A stretch of 62,152 nt of DNA from Steroidobacteraceae bacterium (GCA_025451845.1 JANWJS010000003.1:1-62152); one strand, 5' to 3'. Shown: positions 18,624 to 27,954, counted from the first letter of the stretch. Translations and numbers: made by a program. The notes: generated by a model from the sequence alone, not told the origin.

Positions 18624-20453
18624 CTAGGCGACCGCCTGGCGGGCCCTCGTGCTCCAGCACCGCAGCCACGCTTCGATGCCCGCATACTCCAGGATCTCGC
18701 CGGAGCCGGCCGCGATGGGTGTGGCTTTGCCGGAGAGCACTTCGGCCAACCGCCCGCGGTCGACGACCCCTTCCCGCACCAGCGCGCCATCCAACAGCAG
18801 CTCCCGCAGGAACCCGCGGTTGTGCTCCAGGGTGATACGCAGGTGCTCTTCGATACCCCCCTTGTGGCGGCGGTTACGGACCTCCGACGGCAGGTCATGG
18901 TAGAACGCCCGGCGCGCGACAGCGCGGTCCCAGCCGCCGTGAGTCAGTACGTAGGTTGGGATACGCAGGCAGAGCTCCATGATCGGCTGCGAGAAAAGCG
19001 GTGAGAGACGCTCGGCATCAGCGTCGCACTCCAGTGGATCGTAGAAATCGAATGGCTGGCTGATCTGGTGCGCGTGCCAGAGCTTACCGCTCGGAGCACC
19101 TCGCGGATGACGCAGCAGCGGGTGCAGGAATCCGGCGGCACGCCTCGCCTCTGCGATCACCGCAGGCACGAGCAACGGGCGCTTTCGTCCGGCCTCCTGA
19201 AGAACACTCCAGCGCTGGTGGACGAGGTAGCCCGAAGCCGCCTCCCGCAGCACCCGCCAGACCGAGATCTGATCCATCTGCGCGGCATCGAGCGCCACCC
19301 GCAGCACGCCGGGCCGCGGCCCACGACGGTGCAGGAAATCTCCCGGCGCCCATTCCGCCCGCTCCTGGTAGAAGAGCTGATCGCCCCCATACCCGATGAC
19401 CACGGCCCCGGCGCCCGACTCCGTGGCGAGCTGCGCATCGAGGCGGCTGTGCTCGAGAAAATACGGATAGTTGGTCGGCTCCGGTGAGCGATGGATGGTG
19501 AGCAGAGGCTGCAGGCTGAAGGAGGAGTCGCGTGGACGCTCGAGCAGCTCCAGTCCGGCTTTCGCGGCTGCAGCGCGGGCGAACACGCGCTCATCCAGGT
19601 CAGCGCCCAGGGGATAGTAGTGAAAGCACGAGACCCGCGGGCGCGACGGCGCGTCCTGCAGGCACGCGAGCACGATCGAGGAGTCCAGGCCGCCGGAGAG
19701 CGACAGCAGCACGTGCTCGTGACAGGATGCCCACGCATGGACGACGTCGCGCACGCACTGGCGCATCGCGGCCACGGCCGCGCTGAGGTCTTCGATCACC
19801 TCGGTGTTGGCAACGGCCAAGGGGTCCCAGTAGAAGAAGCGCTTCGAGACCCCCGCGCGCGTCTCCACGCACTCTCCCGCCAGCACCTGGGTGACCTCGC
19901 GCAGGGCGGTCCCCTGGGAATGCTCCCGGAGGAAGCAGACGGCCGCGATCAGGTAGGGCCAGTTGACCTCGAGCGGCGCGTCGAGGAGAGGGACGATGTC
20001 ATCGATCCAGGAGAAGTAGACGTCGACCGCGCGGCAGCGCACGAGATAGCACGGCAGCCCGCCCGACGGGTCGCGCACCACCCAGGTCGCGCGAGCCGGC
20101 GCGTCGTGGAGGAATGCGACGTAGCGGCCCCAGAAACTCTCGATGAGATGGCGGCCGTTGGTGTCCAGCATCGCGCGGCTGTCGGCCGCCTCGAGGGCCG
20201 CCGGCGCGACCGTCGAGACACCCTCCTGCGAGCGCGCGAAGAGATTTCCCAACACGACACCGCCGCCCTCGGCAAGGACGTGGGCGGTGCAGGAGCCGGC
20301 GCCCGTCTTCGCATAACGGACCTCGGCGCCGCTGCCGCGCAGGGCGACTTGCCACTGCGGCCCCGCCGCGCCATGGCGCTGCAATAGGGCGCGCGCGGAC
20401 TCCCGTGCGGCGGCATCCTGATCGTTCCATACGAAAGCCACGTAGCGGAACAT
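18624..20453 (-). CDS. Asparagine-synthetase-like macrolactam synthetase (lasso peptide cyclase, C protein type)
   Basis: Lasso C proteins adenylate an Asp/Glu side chain of a precursor and close the Gly1 macrolactam ring. The 609-residue protein has an N-terminal glutaminase-like domain without the catalytic Cys2 (it starts MFRYVAF), so it cannot act as a normal glutamine-dependent asparagine synthetase, and a C-terminal AsnB domain with the ATP-pyrophosphatase loop SGGLDSS at 253-259 and GYGGDQLFY further on. It starts 7 bp after the B-protein gene, with the two translated together. The pairing with B makes the lasso assignment much better than the domain alone. The product is unknown because the precursor was not found. 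Confidence 0.82.
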   Translation of the reverse strand: MFRYVAFVWNDQDAAARESARALLQRHGAAGPQWQVALRGSGAEVRYAKTGAGSCTAHVLAEGGGVVLGNLFARSQEGVSTVAPAALEAADSRAMLDTNGRHLIESFWGRYVAFLHDAPARATWVVRDPSGGLPCYLVRCRAVDVYFSWIDDIVPLLDAPLEVNWPYLIAAVCFLREHSQGTALREVTQVLAGECVETRAGVSKRFFYWDPLAVANTEVIEDLSAAVAAMRQCVRDVVHAWASCHEHVLLSLSGGLDSSIVLACLQDAPSRPRVSCFHYYPLGADLDERVFARAAAAKAGLELLERPRDSSFSLQPLLTIHRSPEPTNYPYFLEHSRLDAQLATESGAGAVVIGYGGDQLFYQERAEWAPGDFLHRRGPRPGVLRVALDAAQMDQISVWRVLREAASGYLVHQRWSVLQEAGRKRPLLVPAVIAEARRAAGFLHPLLRHPRGAPSGKLWHAHQISQPFDFYDPLECDADAERLSPLFSQPIMELCLRIPTYVLTHGGWDRAVARRAFYHDLPSEVRNRRHKGGIEEHLRITLEHNRGFLRELLLDGALVREGVVDRGRLAEVLSGKATPIAAGSGEILEYAGIEAWLRCWSTRARQAVA

Positions 20454-20459
20454 GAAATC

Positions 20460-21176
20460 CTATACGACCAGGATGGGCGAGTACTGCCGCACTCGATCCG
20501 GCACATCGTTGAGCACGGCCTCGCCCTGCTGCACCCAACAATGGGCATCGAAAGGCTCGGTCTTGACGCCAAACACCCACTCGGGATGGATGCCCTCGGC
20601 GCCGAGGAAATGCAGCAGCGTCAGGGAGTCGAGCAGGCAGGCGGACCGCAGCGTGTAGAAGAGCGGCCGCAGCCGGGTGAATGCGGTCACCAGTGCGCGC
20701 AGCCGAGCCGGATCGGCTTCCTGCGAGCCACGTCCGGCCCGCCGTGCCTTGCGGTCGCGCACGGACTCGACGATGGACTGGATGGGGCGCAGCTTCAGGG
20801 AGAGCTTCGCCTGCAGGAAGCTCGTGCCGAATCGCCACAGCTGCGCAGCGCCCGCCCGGGTACGCGTCTCGAGATCAAACTCGACCAGGCTGCGCACCGC
20901 CCGCGCGGCTGCCATGGGAACTGCCAGCTTGCCGACATGAGGATCGGTCACCAGCATTCCATGGGCGAGCATCTGCGCGACGAGCGCGTCCGCCACGCCG
21001 CCCGCGTTGTGAGGATCTGTAGTCTGGACGGCGCCGACAGGCCAACCGCGCACCCAGGAGGCGAGGCGATGCGCCGGGGCGACGGCGACGTACTTGTCGC
21101 GCTCGAGGTCCATCAGGACCACGTGTTGCCCACTGACGCACGGATACACGTGCGGAGCCAGAAGATACGGCTGCAT
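20460..21176 (-). CDS. Lasso peptide biosynthesis B protein (fused recognition and leader-peptidase domains)
   Basis: B proteins bind the precursor leader and cleave it. The N-terminal ~80 residues look like the PqqD-type leader-recognition fold (HVVLMDLERDKYVAVAPAH), and residues about 130-238 are the transglutaminase-like peptidase: Cys180 in RSACLLDSLTLLHFLG, His212 in FDAHCWVQ and Asp224 in VLNDVPD form the expected triad. The 238-residue fused layout is typical of proteobacterial clusters. ATG at 21176 is about 33 nt after a predicted start from a perfect TATAAT. No transporter or isopeptidase gene is adjacent. Confidence 0.85.
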   Translation of the reverse strand: MQPYLLAPHVYPCVSGQHVVLMDLERDKYVAVAPAHRLASWVRGWPVGAVQTTDPHNAGGVADALVAQMLAHGMLVTDPHVGKLAVPMAAARAVRSLVEFDLETRTRAGAAQLWRFGTSFLQAKLSLKLRPIQSIVESVRDRKARRAGRGSQEADPARLRALVTAFTRLRPLFYTLRSACLLDSLTLLHFLGAEGIHPEWVFGVKTEPFDAHCWVQQGEAVLNDVPDRVRQYSPILVV

Positions 21177-21215
21177 CCCAGTCCCCCCGGCCTTCCCACG
21201 ACGCCGAGCCTAGGC

Positions 21216-21221
21216 ATTATA
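21216..21221 (-). promoter_or_regulatory. -10 element (TATAAT) of the lasso-type B-C operon
   Basis: Perfect TATAAT on the minus strand, 40 bp before the B-protein ATG, in the 71-bp gap shared with divergent pqiA. No matching -35 consensus is visible at normal spacing. The position leaves no room for a precursor gene between promoter and B. Confidence 0.45.
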
Positions 21222-21247
21222 GGCACAGGCCGTTCCGGGTACCACTG

Positions 21248-22477
21248 TTGCTACTGCCACACGGTGTGACCATCGCATGTCCCGATTGCGGAACCCTGGA
21301 GGAGATTCCGCGCCTGCTGCGGCGCGACACGGCCGTCTGCATCCGCTGCCGGAGTGATCTCGAAAAGACCAACGGCCGCAGCATCGGCGCGGCGCTCGCC
21401 TGCTCGCTCGCTACATTGCTGCTGCTCGTGCCGGTCAACGTGCTGCCGCTGCTGCGGGTGGACATCTTCGGCATGCACTCGCAGAACATCACCGGCGCGG
21501 GGGTGGCGCAGCTGTGGGGACGGGGTTGGGTCTGGCTCGCCGGCCTCAGCGCGCTTTTCGTCATCGTGCTCCCCTTCCTGCGCTTTGGCCTCCTGTCAGC
21601 GGTGCTTGCGGCCCTGCGGTTCAACCGCCGTCCCTCCTGGCTCGGCGCCGTGTTCCGCTGGTCGCTGTGGCTGGATCCCTGGGCGATGTTGGATGTCTAT
21701 CTCGTCGCCGGCTGCGTCGGCTACTTCCGCCTGATCCATATCGACCAGGCCCACATCACCATCGAGCTGGGGGGCGCCTGCTTCATCGCGGCCGCCCTTC
21801 TCACCATGCTCTCGCGCGCGACTCTCGATCCACGCGCCGTCTGGCGGGCGATCGGCGGTGAGACGCGCGCGAAGCGCGGCGAGCCGATGCTGGGTTGTAC
21901 GACCTGCGATCTCGTGCAGCCGCTCTCTTGCGAAGGCCGGCGCTGTCCGCGCTGCCGCGCGCGCCTGCGGACACGCAAGCTCGATGCGGCGGCCTGGACC
22001 GCGGCCCTGCTCATCGCGGCGTTGTTGCTCATCTTTCCGGCCAACCTCTACCCGATGAACATCTCCAACCACCTCGGCCAGCAGGCGCGCTACACCATCA
22101 TGACGGGGGTGGACGACCTCTTCCAAGCGGGCCTGTATCCGCTCGGCGTGCTCATCTTCTGCACCAGCATCCTGACGCCGGCGGCGAAGATCCTGGCGCT
22201 TGGCTGGTGTGTGTTGTCGGTCTGGCGCGGCTCCCGGCGGCACCTCGTCGTGAAGACCAAGGTGCTGCGCTTCATAGCAGAGATGGGACGCTGGTCGAAG
22301 ACCGATCCCTTCGCCATCGTGTTCTTCGTGCCGCTCGTGCATTTCGGCGCGTTCGGCTCGGAGGATGCCGGCTGGGGCGCGACCGCCTTCATGATGATGA
22401 GCTTCCTCACCATGGTCGCCTCGGTGACCTTCGACCCGCGCCTGATGTGGGATGTCGCGGGCGCTACAGCGGGATGA
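21248..22477 (+). CDS. pqiA: Paraquat-inducible protein A (PqiA), lipid-transport inner-membrane subunit
   Basis: PqiA-type proteins are the inner-membrane partners of MCE proteins in envelope lipid transport. Two tandem PqiA halves are visible, each opening with a zinc-ribbon pair (CPDCGTLEEI...CIRCRSDL; CTTCDLVQPL...CPRCRARL) followed by four hydrophobic segments. About 409 residues. The start is uncertain: TTG at 21248 or, more plausibly, GTG at 21266 (MTIACPDCG). The stop overlaps the pqiB start (ATGA). Confidence 0.9.
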   Translation: MLLPHGVTIACPDCGTLEEIPRLLRRDTAVCIRCRSDLEKTNGRSIGAALACSLATLLLLVPVNVLPLLRVDIFGMHSQNITGAGVAQLWGRGWVWLAGLSALFVIVLPFLRFGLLSAVLAALRFNRRPSWLGAVFRWSLWLDPWAMLDVYLVAGCVGYFRLIHIDQAHITIELGGACFIAAALLTMLSRATLDPRAVWRAIGGETRAKRGEPMLGCTTCDLVQPLSCEGRRCPRCRARLRTRKLDAAAWTAALLIAALLLIFPANLYPMNISNHLGQQARYTIMTGVDDLFQAGLYPLGVLIFCTSILTPAAKILALGWCVLSVWRGSRRHLVVKTKVLRFIAEMGRWSKTDPFAIVFFVPLVHFGAFGSEDAGWGATAFMMMSFLTMVASVTFDPRLMWDVAGATAG

Positions 22478-23763
22478 GCGAGCGGCCCGAGAATGGCGGT
22501 CACGGCGGTTCCGGCAGCCCGGAGCGGGCTGAGGCCGGTGTGCGCCACAGCTGGTGGCCGGGTTGGATCTGGGCGATTCCGATAGCGGCGCTGCTCGTCG
22601 TCCTCTGGTTGGGGGCCCGGGCGCTGCTTGCCGGCGGCACGGACATCACCATCCGCTTTCCCGACGTTCATGACATGAAGAAGGAGAACACGGACGTCGA
22701 GATGCGCGGCGCCCAGGTCGGGCACGTGACGGGGATAAAGCTGACCCCCGACGGCACGGCCGTCATCGTGACGGCATCGATCGACCAGGAGGCAGCGAAT
22801 TTTCTCACGACGGGAACGCGCTTCTGGCTGCGCGGCGCCCACCCTTCGCTGAGCGACCCGTCATCGCTCGGCTCACTCCTCTCGGGTCCGACCCTCGTCA
22901 TGGACCCCGGACCCGGCAGCAAGTCGCGTTACTTCATCGGCCTCGAGCGCGACCCCATCGCCCCGACCGCCGCCGGGCATCCGCTCCTCTATGAGGTCGC
23001 CCTCGACAGCGAGGCGGGCGCGCTCGCGGGCGGCGATCCGGTGACGCTCCGCGGATTCACCGTCGGGGAGGTGCGCGATGTCGGGTTCAACTACGACCCG
23101 GGGACGGGAGAGCTCTCGACTCCCGCGACTTTGGCCCTCTATCCGTCGCTCTTTCATGCCAAGGGCGCACAGGCCACGCCCACCCGTGCCGATGTCGCCG
23201 CCGAGATCCAGCGCCTCATCCGCAAGGGCATGCGCGCCCGGCTGGCGCGCAATCCGCCGCTGGTCGGCACCTATCAGGTGAGCCTGCAGATCGTGCCGGA
23301 CGCGCCGGCCGGACCTCTCACGGCGCCGGATGGGATGCCTCAGATTCCTACCGCCCCGGACGGCGGCATCGCCAGCATCATCAGCCGGATCAACCGTGTG
23401 CCGATCGAGCGCATCGCACAAAATGCCCTCCAGACGACGCATAATCTCGAAGTGCTCACCTCCTCACCGAAGTTGAAGGATGCCATCGTGCAGCTCGATG
23501 ACGCGCTACGGCAGATCCACGGCATCACCGCGAAGGCCGAACCTCAGGTCGGTCCGCTCATCAAGAGCCTGCGCCGGGCGGCCGCCGACCTCGAGGGCAC
23601 CGCGAAATCCGCGCGCAGCCTGCTGAGCGGTACGGCCACCCAGAACGGACTCGGCAACACCGTGCAGGAGATCACCGAGGCCGCGCGCGCCGTGCGCTCG
23701 CTCGCCGACTATCTCGACCGGCACCCGGAAGCTCTGGTCCGGGGAAGAGGAGGTGCGCAATGA
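22474..23763 (+). CDS. pqiB: PqiB-type MCE-domain protein
   Basis: PqiB forms a periplasm-spanning tube of stacked MCE rings for lipid movement. There is one N-terminal membrane segment (IWAIPIAALLVVLWLGARAL), a first MCE domain (ITIRFPDVHDMKKENTDVEM) and a second (YEVALDSEAGALAGGDPVTL), then a long helical tail (coiled-coil-like, residues 320-420). At 429 residues it is more than 100 shorter than E. coli PqiB, so a third MCE domain appears to be missing. Coupled by 4-base overlaps to pqiA and pqiC. Confidence 0.9.
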   Translation: MSERPENGGHGGSGSPERAEAGVRHSWWPGWIWAIPIAALLVVLWLGARALLAGGTDITIRFPDVHDMKKENTDVEMRGAQVGHVTGIKLTPDGTAVIVTASIDQEAANFLTTGTRFWLRGAHPSLSDPSSLGSLLSGPTLVMDPGPGSKSRYFIGLERDPIAPTAAGHPLLYEVALDSEAGALAGGDPVTLRGFTVGEVRDVGFNYDPGTGELSTPATLALYPSLFHAKGAQATPTRADVAAEIQRLIRKGMRARLARNPPLVGTYQVSLQIVPDAPAGPLTAPDGMPQIPTAPDGGIASIISRINRVPIERIAQNALQTTHNLEVLTSSPKLKDAIVQLDDALRQIHGITAKAEPQVGPLIKSLRRAAADLEGTAKSARSLLSGTATQNGLGNTVQEITEAARAVRSLADYLDRHPEALVRGRGGAQ

Positions 23764-24323
23764 TTCGCCGTGTGCTCCCCGTGCTGCTCACCCTGACACT
23801 GGCCGCCTGCGCCTCGAGCCCGCCAACGCGCTTTTTTGCCTTGGACCCGGTCTCGGCCGCCGCGGACCACGCCGGCACGGCGCGCGCGCCGGTGAAAGTC
23901 GATGCGGTACACATTCCGCCGGCGCTCGATCGCGACTCGATCGTGCGCGGCGAGAGCGCCAACCAGCTGCAGATCTCCTCGCAGGACCGCTGGGCCGGAG
24001 ATCTCGGCGAGATGATCCGCCGGGTGTTGACTCAGGACCTCGCGCAGCGCCTGCCGTCCGCCATGGTGATCGCCCCGGACTCGCCCGCGCCGCCGAGCGC
24101 CCGCGGCATCGTCGTCGACATCCTGACTTTCCAGCCGCAGGCGGGCGAAGTCGTGCTCGATGCCGACTGGACGCTGCTTCAGGGCACGCAAACCAACGCC
24201 GTGCTGCGCCGCTCGGCGCACCTCACCGCCCCCGCCGCATCCTCGGCGCAGAGTCAGGCCGCCGCCATGAGCACGCTCCTCGGCCAGCTCGCCGACGACA
24301 TGGCGTCGCAGATGGGCCGCTGA
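23760..24323 (+). CDS. pqiC: PqiC-like outer-membrane lipoprotein
   Basis: PqiC is the outer-membrane lipoprotein completing the PqiABC lipid-transport path. The 187-residue product has a lipoprotein signal (MIRRVLPVLLTLTLAACASS, lipobox LAAC) and the ABC-type auxiliary transport pattern: RFFALDPV, then VDAVHIPPALDRDSIVRGES and the C-terminal LLGQLADDMA helix. ATG overlaps the pqiB stop. Confidence 0.88.
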   Translation: MIRRVLPVLLTLTLAACASSPPTRFFALDPVSAAADHAGTARAPVKVDAVHIPPALDRDSIVRGESANQLQISSQDRWAGDLGEMIRRVLTQDLAQRLPSAMVIAPDSPAPPSARGIVVDILTFQPQAGEVVLDADWTLLQGTQTNAVLRRSAHLTAPAASSAQSQAAAMSTLLGQLADDMASQMGR

Positions 24324-24370
24324 AGGCCGGCGCGCCGCACCGGCAGCACCGATGCCGGTAGAATGCCGGG

Positions 24371-25795
24371 ATGCCCCCGCTCCGCGAGCTCAGGGCCGCG
24401 ATTGCGCGGCCCTCCATGCAGATTGCGCTCATCGTCGCCTGCGCGCAGTTCATGCAGAACCTCGACGGCACCATCATCGTGACGGCGTTACCCGCCATGG
24501 CGCACAGCTTCGCGACCACGGCCAGCCGGATGAGCGAGGGCATCACTACCTATGCGCTCGCCGCTGCGGTGTGCATCCCCGCAAGCGGCTGGCTGGCCGA
24601 CCGCATGGGCACGCGCAATCTCTTGTGTGCCGCCATCGGCCTCTTCACCCTCTCGTCGATGACCTGTGGCATCGCGGGGAGCTTCGGCGCCTTCATAGGC
24701 TGGCGCCTGGTACAGGGTGGCTCGGCGGCGATGATGTCGCCGGTCGGGCGAATGATCGTGCTGCGCAACAGCGAGAAGCGCGAGCTCATGCAGACGCTGT
24801 CGACGCTCGTCTGGCCGGGACTGATCGCGCCGGTGATCGGACCGCCGCTCGGCGGCTTCATCACCACCGCCTCCTCCTGGCGCTGGATCTTCTATATCAA
24901 CCTGCCGTTCGGCATCGTAGCCATCGCGCTGGCCCTCGCGGTAATTCCCAACCATCGCAGCGGCGAGCACGGCTCGTTCGACATTCTGGGGTTCCTGCTC
25001 CTCGCGCTCGCGGTCGGCTGCCTCACGTACGGCTTCGATGTCGCCGGCGGACAGCAGATCGAGGTGAAGACGGCACTCGCGCTTCTCGGCGCGGCCGCCG
25101 TGGCGGGATTCCTGGCGCTGCGGCACCTGGAGTCGGCGCGCGACCCCGCGGTGCGCCTCGATGCGCTGCGTGGGCGCGCATTCTTCGTCGCCTGCCTCTC
25201 CGGCGGCGGCATCTCGCGCGCAGCGATCAGCGCCACGCCCTTCCTGCTGCCGCTCATGCTGCAAGTCGGCTTCGGCCTGTCGCCGCTCGACTCGGGGCTG
25301 CTGCTCCTCGTCTACATGCTGGCCAACTTCCTGATGAAGGCGGCGACCAACCCGATCGTGCGGCGCTTCGGCATGCGCAAGGTGCTCCTGGTGAACGGCG
25401 CGATCACGGCCGCCGGCATCGCCGCCTGCGCCCTGGTCTCGCCTGGCCTGCCCGCCCTCCTCACCGGCGCCATCCTCCTCCTCTCGGGCGCGAGCCGCTC
25501 CATGCAGTTCTCGGCTCTGACCTACACGACGTTCGCCGAGATCCGTCCCGAGGAGCGCTCCTCGGCGAGTATCCTCTCCTCACTCGCGATGCAGATCGCC
25601 AACGGTGTGGGTGTCGCGCTGGCGGCGCTTCTGCTCAACTTCAGCCGTCTGCTGCGCCATGCAACGAGCCTCGCGCCGTTCGATTTCCGCCTGGCATTCC
25701 TGCTGATGGGCGTCTTCGGCGCGCTGGCCGTCTTCTCCTACGCACGGCTCCCGGAGGGCACCGGCGCAGACATCAGCGGCCACGCATCTGCTTGA
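24371..25795 (+). CDS. MFS multidrug exporter, DHA2 (EmrB/QacA-like) family
   Basis: A proton-driven drug exporter of 474 residues with about 14 hydrophobic segments. Family marks are the start QFMQNLDGTIIVTALPAMAH (first helix with its Asp), the motif A region GWLADRMGTRNLL and the mid-protein motif C-like VIGPPLGGFITT. No membrane-fusion partner (EmrA) or regulator is adjacent. It stands alone on plus after pqiC and converges on the OPT gene. Confidence 0.9.
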   Translation: MPPLRELRAAIARPSMQIALIVACAQFMQNLDGTIIVTALPAMAHSFATTASRMSEGITTYALAAAVCIPASGWLADRMGTRNLLCAAIGLFTLSSMTCGIAGSFGAFIGWRLVQGGSAAMMSPVGRMIVLRNSEKRELMQTLSTLVWPGLIAPVIGPPLGGFITTASSWRWIFYINLPFGIVAIALALAVIPNHRSGEHGSFDILGFLLLALAVGCLTYGFDVAGGQQIEVKTALALLGAAAVAGFLALRHLESARDPAVRLDALRGRAFFVACLSGGGISRAAISATPFLLPLMLQVGFGLSPLDSGLLLLVYMLANFLMKAATNPIVRRFGMRKVLLVNGAITAAGIAACALVSPGLPALLTGAILLLSGASRSMQFSALTYTTFAEIRPEERSSASILSSLAMQIANGVGVALAALLLNFSRLLRHATSLAPFDFRLAFLLMGVFGALAVFSYARLPEGTGADISGHASA

Positions 25796-25838
25796 GCGCC
25801 CGCTGCAGCGGCGCAGCACGTCCGTGGCATGATCATTT

Positions 25839-27833
25839 TCAGTCGCGGGCGAGGCGGCCGATCCAACGGTACAGCCACCACACGATGACGGCGAACGTCA
25901 CGCCGCCGATCAGGATGGAGGGCGTCGCGAAGCCGGCGCCGACGAGGCCGATGGGTGCCTGGTTGCCCGAAAAGCCGATCACGAAGGCAAAGATGACGCC
26001 GAGGAGGCCCTCGCCGACGATGAGCCCGGAGGCGAGCAGCGTGCCGAGCTGTTGCGTCGCCTCCGGCTTCGGCCCCTTGGCGGCGCGCCTGTTGAAGATC
26101 CAGCCGGCGATCGAGCCGACGACGATCATCAGCGTCACCGACGTCGGAAGATAGATACCGAGCCCCACGGATAGCGGTGGGAGGCGCGCTCCCTTCACGA
26201 CGCGCAGCAGCACCTCGTCGAAGAGGATGCAAACGGCGCCGATGAGGCCGCCCACCCCCAGCGGCACGAATGGAATGTTGTTTTGGATGACGCCCTGCGC
26301 GAGGGCGGAGATGAGGCCCGCCTGCGGCGCCGGCAGCGCGTGCGCCGGATTGACGCCCGGTGCGCCGAGAAAGCCGAAGGCGTGATTGACGACGTTGAGC
26401 ACCGGCGGAATGATGAGGGCGCCCGCGATGACGCCCACCACGAGAGCCCATTGTTGCTTCTCCGGGGTCGCATCGACCAACTGACCGGTCTTCAGATCCT
26501 GCAGGTTGTTGTTGGCGATCGAGGCGACGGCGAACACCACCGCCGTCACGAAGAGCGCAAAGGCCACGAGCGCCTTGCCTGCGGCCGCCGGCAGCGACGC
26601 CTTCACCTGGAAGAGGAGGAACAGCGCGAAGATCACCACCGACAGGATGCCGATCCCCGAGAGTGGGCTGTTGGATGCGCCGATGAGGCCGGCCATGTAG
26701 CCGCAGACCGTGGAAATGAGGAACCCTACGACCACGACGAAGATCACGCCCGCGGCCGTGAGCATCCAGACGTGCGCGCCCAGGCCGCTGATCAGCGCGA
26801 AGTGCCAGAAGAGCCACGCCACCGGGACGAGGCACACGAGCGACACCAGGGTCACCATGCCGATCGGAATGTCCTGCTCGATCCGCGGCAGCGTATGGGC
26901 CTGGCCTGACTTGCGCACACGCGCAGCGGCCATTGCGCCCGAGAGTCCCGCCAGCACCGGCTTGACCAGCGTGCCCAGGGTCCAGACCGCGGAAACGCCG
27001 ATGGCACCGGCTCCAATATAGCGGGCGTAGTGATTCCACGCGGCCTGCGCGACCTGCGCAGCAGGACCCGCGGCGGGGTGGAGCATCGTGAAGTGCGGGA
27101 TTGCCCATCCCCAGGCAATCCCGGCGCCGACCAGCATGGCGATACCCACCGCCGGTCCGACGAGATGGCCGATGGCGAGGAGCGCAAACGACAGGGAGAA
27201 GTCGAAGCCCGTGGCGCTGCTACCGTGGCCGACGCGAAAATAGTGGGTCACATCGCTGGCGAAAATGCGCGTCTGCACGACTACGTAGAACGCCGCTGAC
27301 ACGATCGAGCCCCACACCACGGCCTTGAGGCCCGCGCCGCCCGCTTCGACTTGCTCCGTGTCCACGCACCTCCCGGCGCTACCGCCGCATTTGAGCACCT
27401 CGGCGCAGGCTACGCCCTCCGGATAAGGCAGATCGGACTGCGTCACGAGCGCTCGCCGCAGCGGGATGGTGTACATGACACCGAGGATGCCGCCGGTGGC
27501 GCACACCGTGAACGATATCCAGAACGGGAAGCCGGTCCACCAGCCGACAATCACGAGCCCCGGCAGCACAAAGATGATGCTGGAGAGGGTGCCGGCGGCC
27601 GAGGCCACCGTCTGCACGATGTTGTTTTCCTGGATGGTGGCACCGCGCAGGCTGCGCAGCATGGCCATGGAGATGACGGCTGCCGGAATCGAGGTGGAGA
27701 AGGTGATGCCGGCCTTGAGGCCGAAATAGACGTTTGCGGCCGTGAAGACCACGGTGATGACGACCCCGATGACGATGCCGCGCAGGGTGAACTCGCCGCG
27801 CGTGGAGGCGCGGTCCAGTGCTGCGGTATTCAA
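25839..27833 (-). CDS. OPT-family oligopeptide transporter
   Basis: Bacterial OPT proteins are proton-coupled importers of peptides or metal chelates. The 664-residue protein is almost entirely hydrophobic (about 15-16 helices), starting with ...FTLRGIVIGVVITVVFTAANVYFGLK and containing the family segments YPEGVACAEVLK and NPAHALPAPQAGL. ATG at 27833. It is followed on plus by nothing but the convergent MFS gene; a GC-rich hairpin and mtnA lie upstream on the same strand. Substrate cannot be told. Confidence 0.92.
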   Translation of the reverse strand: MNTAALDRASTRGEFTLRGIVIGVVITVVFTAANVYFGLKAGITFSTSIPAAVISMAMLRSLRGATIQENNIVQTVASAAGTLSSIIFVLPGLVIVGWWTGFPFWISFTVCATGGILGVMYTIPLRRALVTQSDLPYPEGVACAEVLKCGGSAGRCVDTEQVEAGGAGLKAVVWGSIVSAAFYVVVQTRIFASDVTHYFRVGHGSSATGFDFSLSFALLAIGHLVGPAVGIAMLVGAGIAWGWAIPHFTMLHPAAGPAAQVAQAAWNHYARYIGAGAIGVSAVWTLGTLVKPVLAGLSGAMAAARVRKSGQAHTLPRIEQDIPIGMVTLVSLVCLVPVAWLFWHFALISGLGAHVWMLTAAGVIFVVVVGFLISTVCGYMAGLIGASNSPLSGIGILSVVIFALFLLFQVKASLPAAAGKALVAFALFVTAVVFAVASIANNNLQDLKTGQLVDATPEKQQWALVVGVIAGALIIPPVLNVVNHAFGFLGAPGVNPAHALPAPQAGLISALAQGVIQNNIPFVPLGVGGLIGAVCILFDEVLLRVVKGARLPPLSVGLGIYLPTSVTLMIVVGSIAGWIFNRRAAKGPKPEATQQLGTLLASGLIVGEGLLGVIFAFVIGFSGNQAPIGLVGAGFATPSILIGGVTFAVIVWWLYRWIGRLARD

Positions 27834-27928
27834 GATGTAATCTTCCTGGTGACCCCCAATGCGGCGGCACCTTAACCGATTGGCGACAGAATCTCACCCT
27901 GCGCCGCAGCTGCAGCGTGGCGGCACGT

Positions 27929-27950
27929 CGAGGCCCTCCCCAGGGCCTCG
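27929..27950 (-). terminator. Hairpin after mtnA
   Basis: Perfect 9-bp inverted repeat CGAGGCCCT / AGGGCCTCG with a CCCC loop, beginning 4 bp past the mtnA stop. No U-tract follows, so termination would not be of the classic intrinsic type. Confidence 0.45.
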
Positions 27951-27954
27951 CGCG

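Noticed and set aside
18481..18640. Two short minus-strand frames after the cyclase gene considered as lasso precursors
   Set aside because: One ends LGSTGSG, too short for a core; the other has no acidic residue at core positions 7-9 and no start codon.
21217..21283. Short minus-strand frames upstream of the B protein considered as precursor
   Set aside because: They lie upstream of the TATAAT box, overlap the pqiA start and lack a core pattern.
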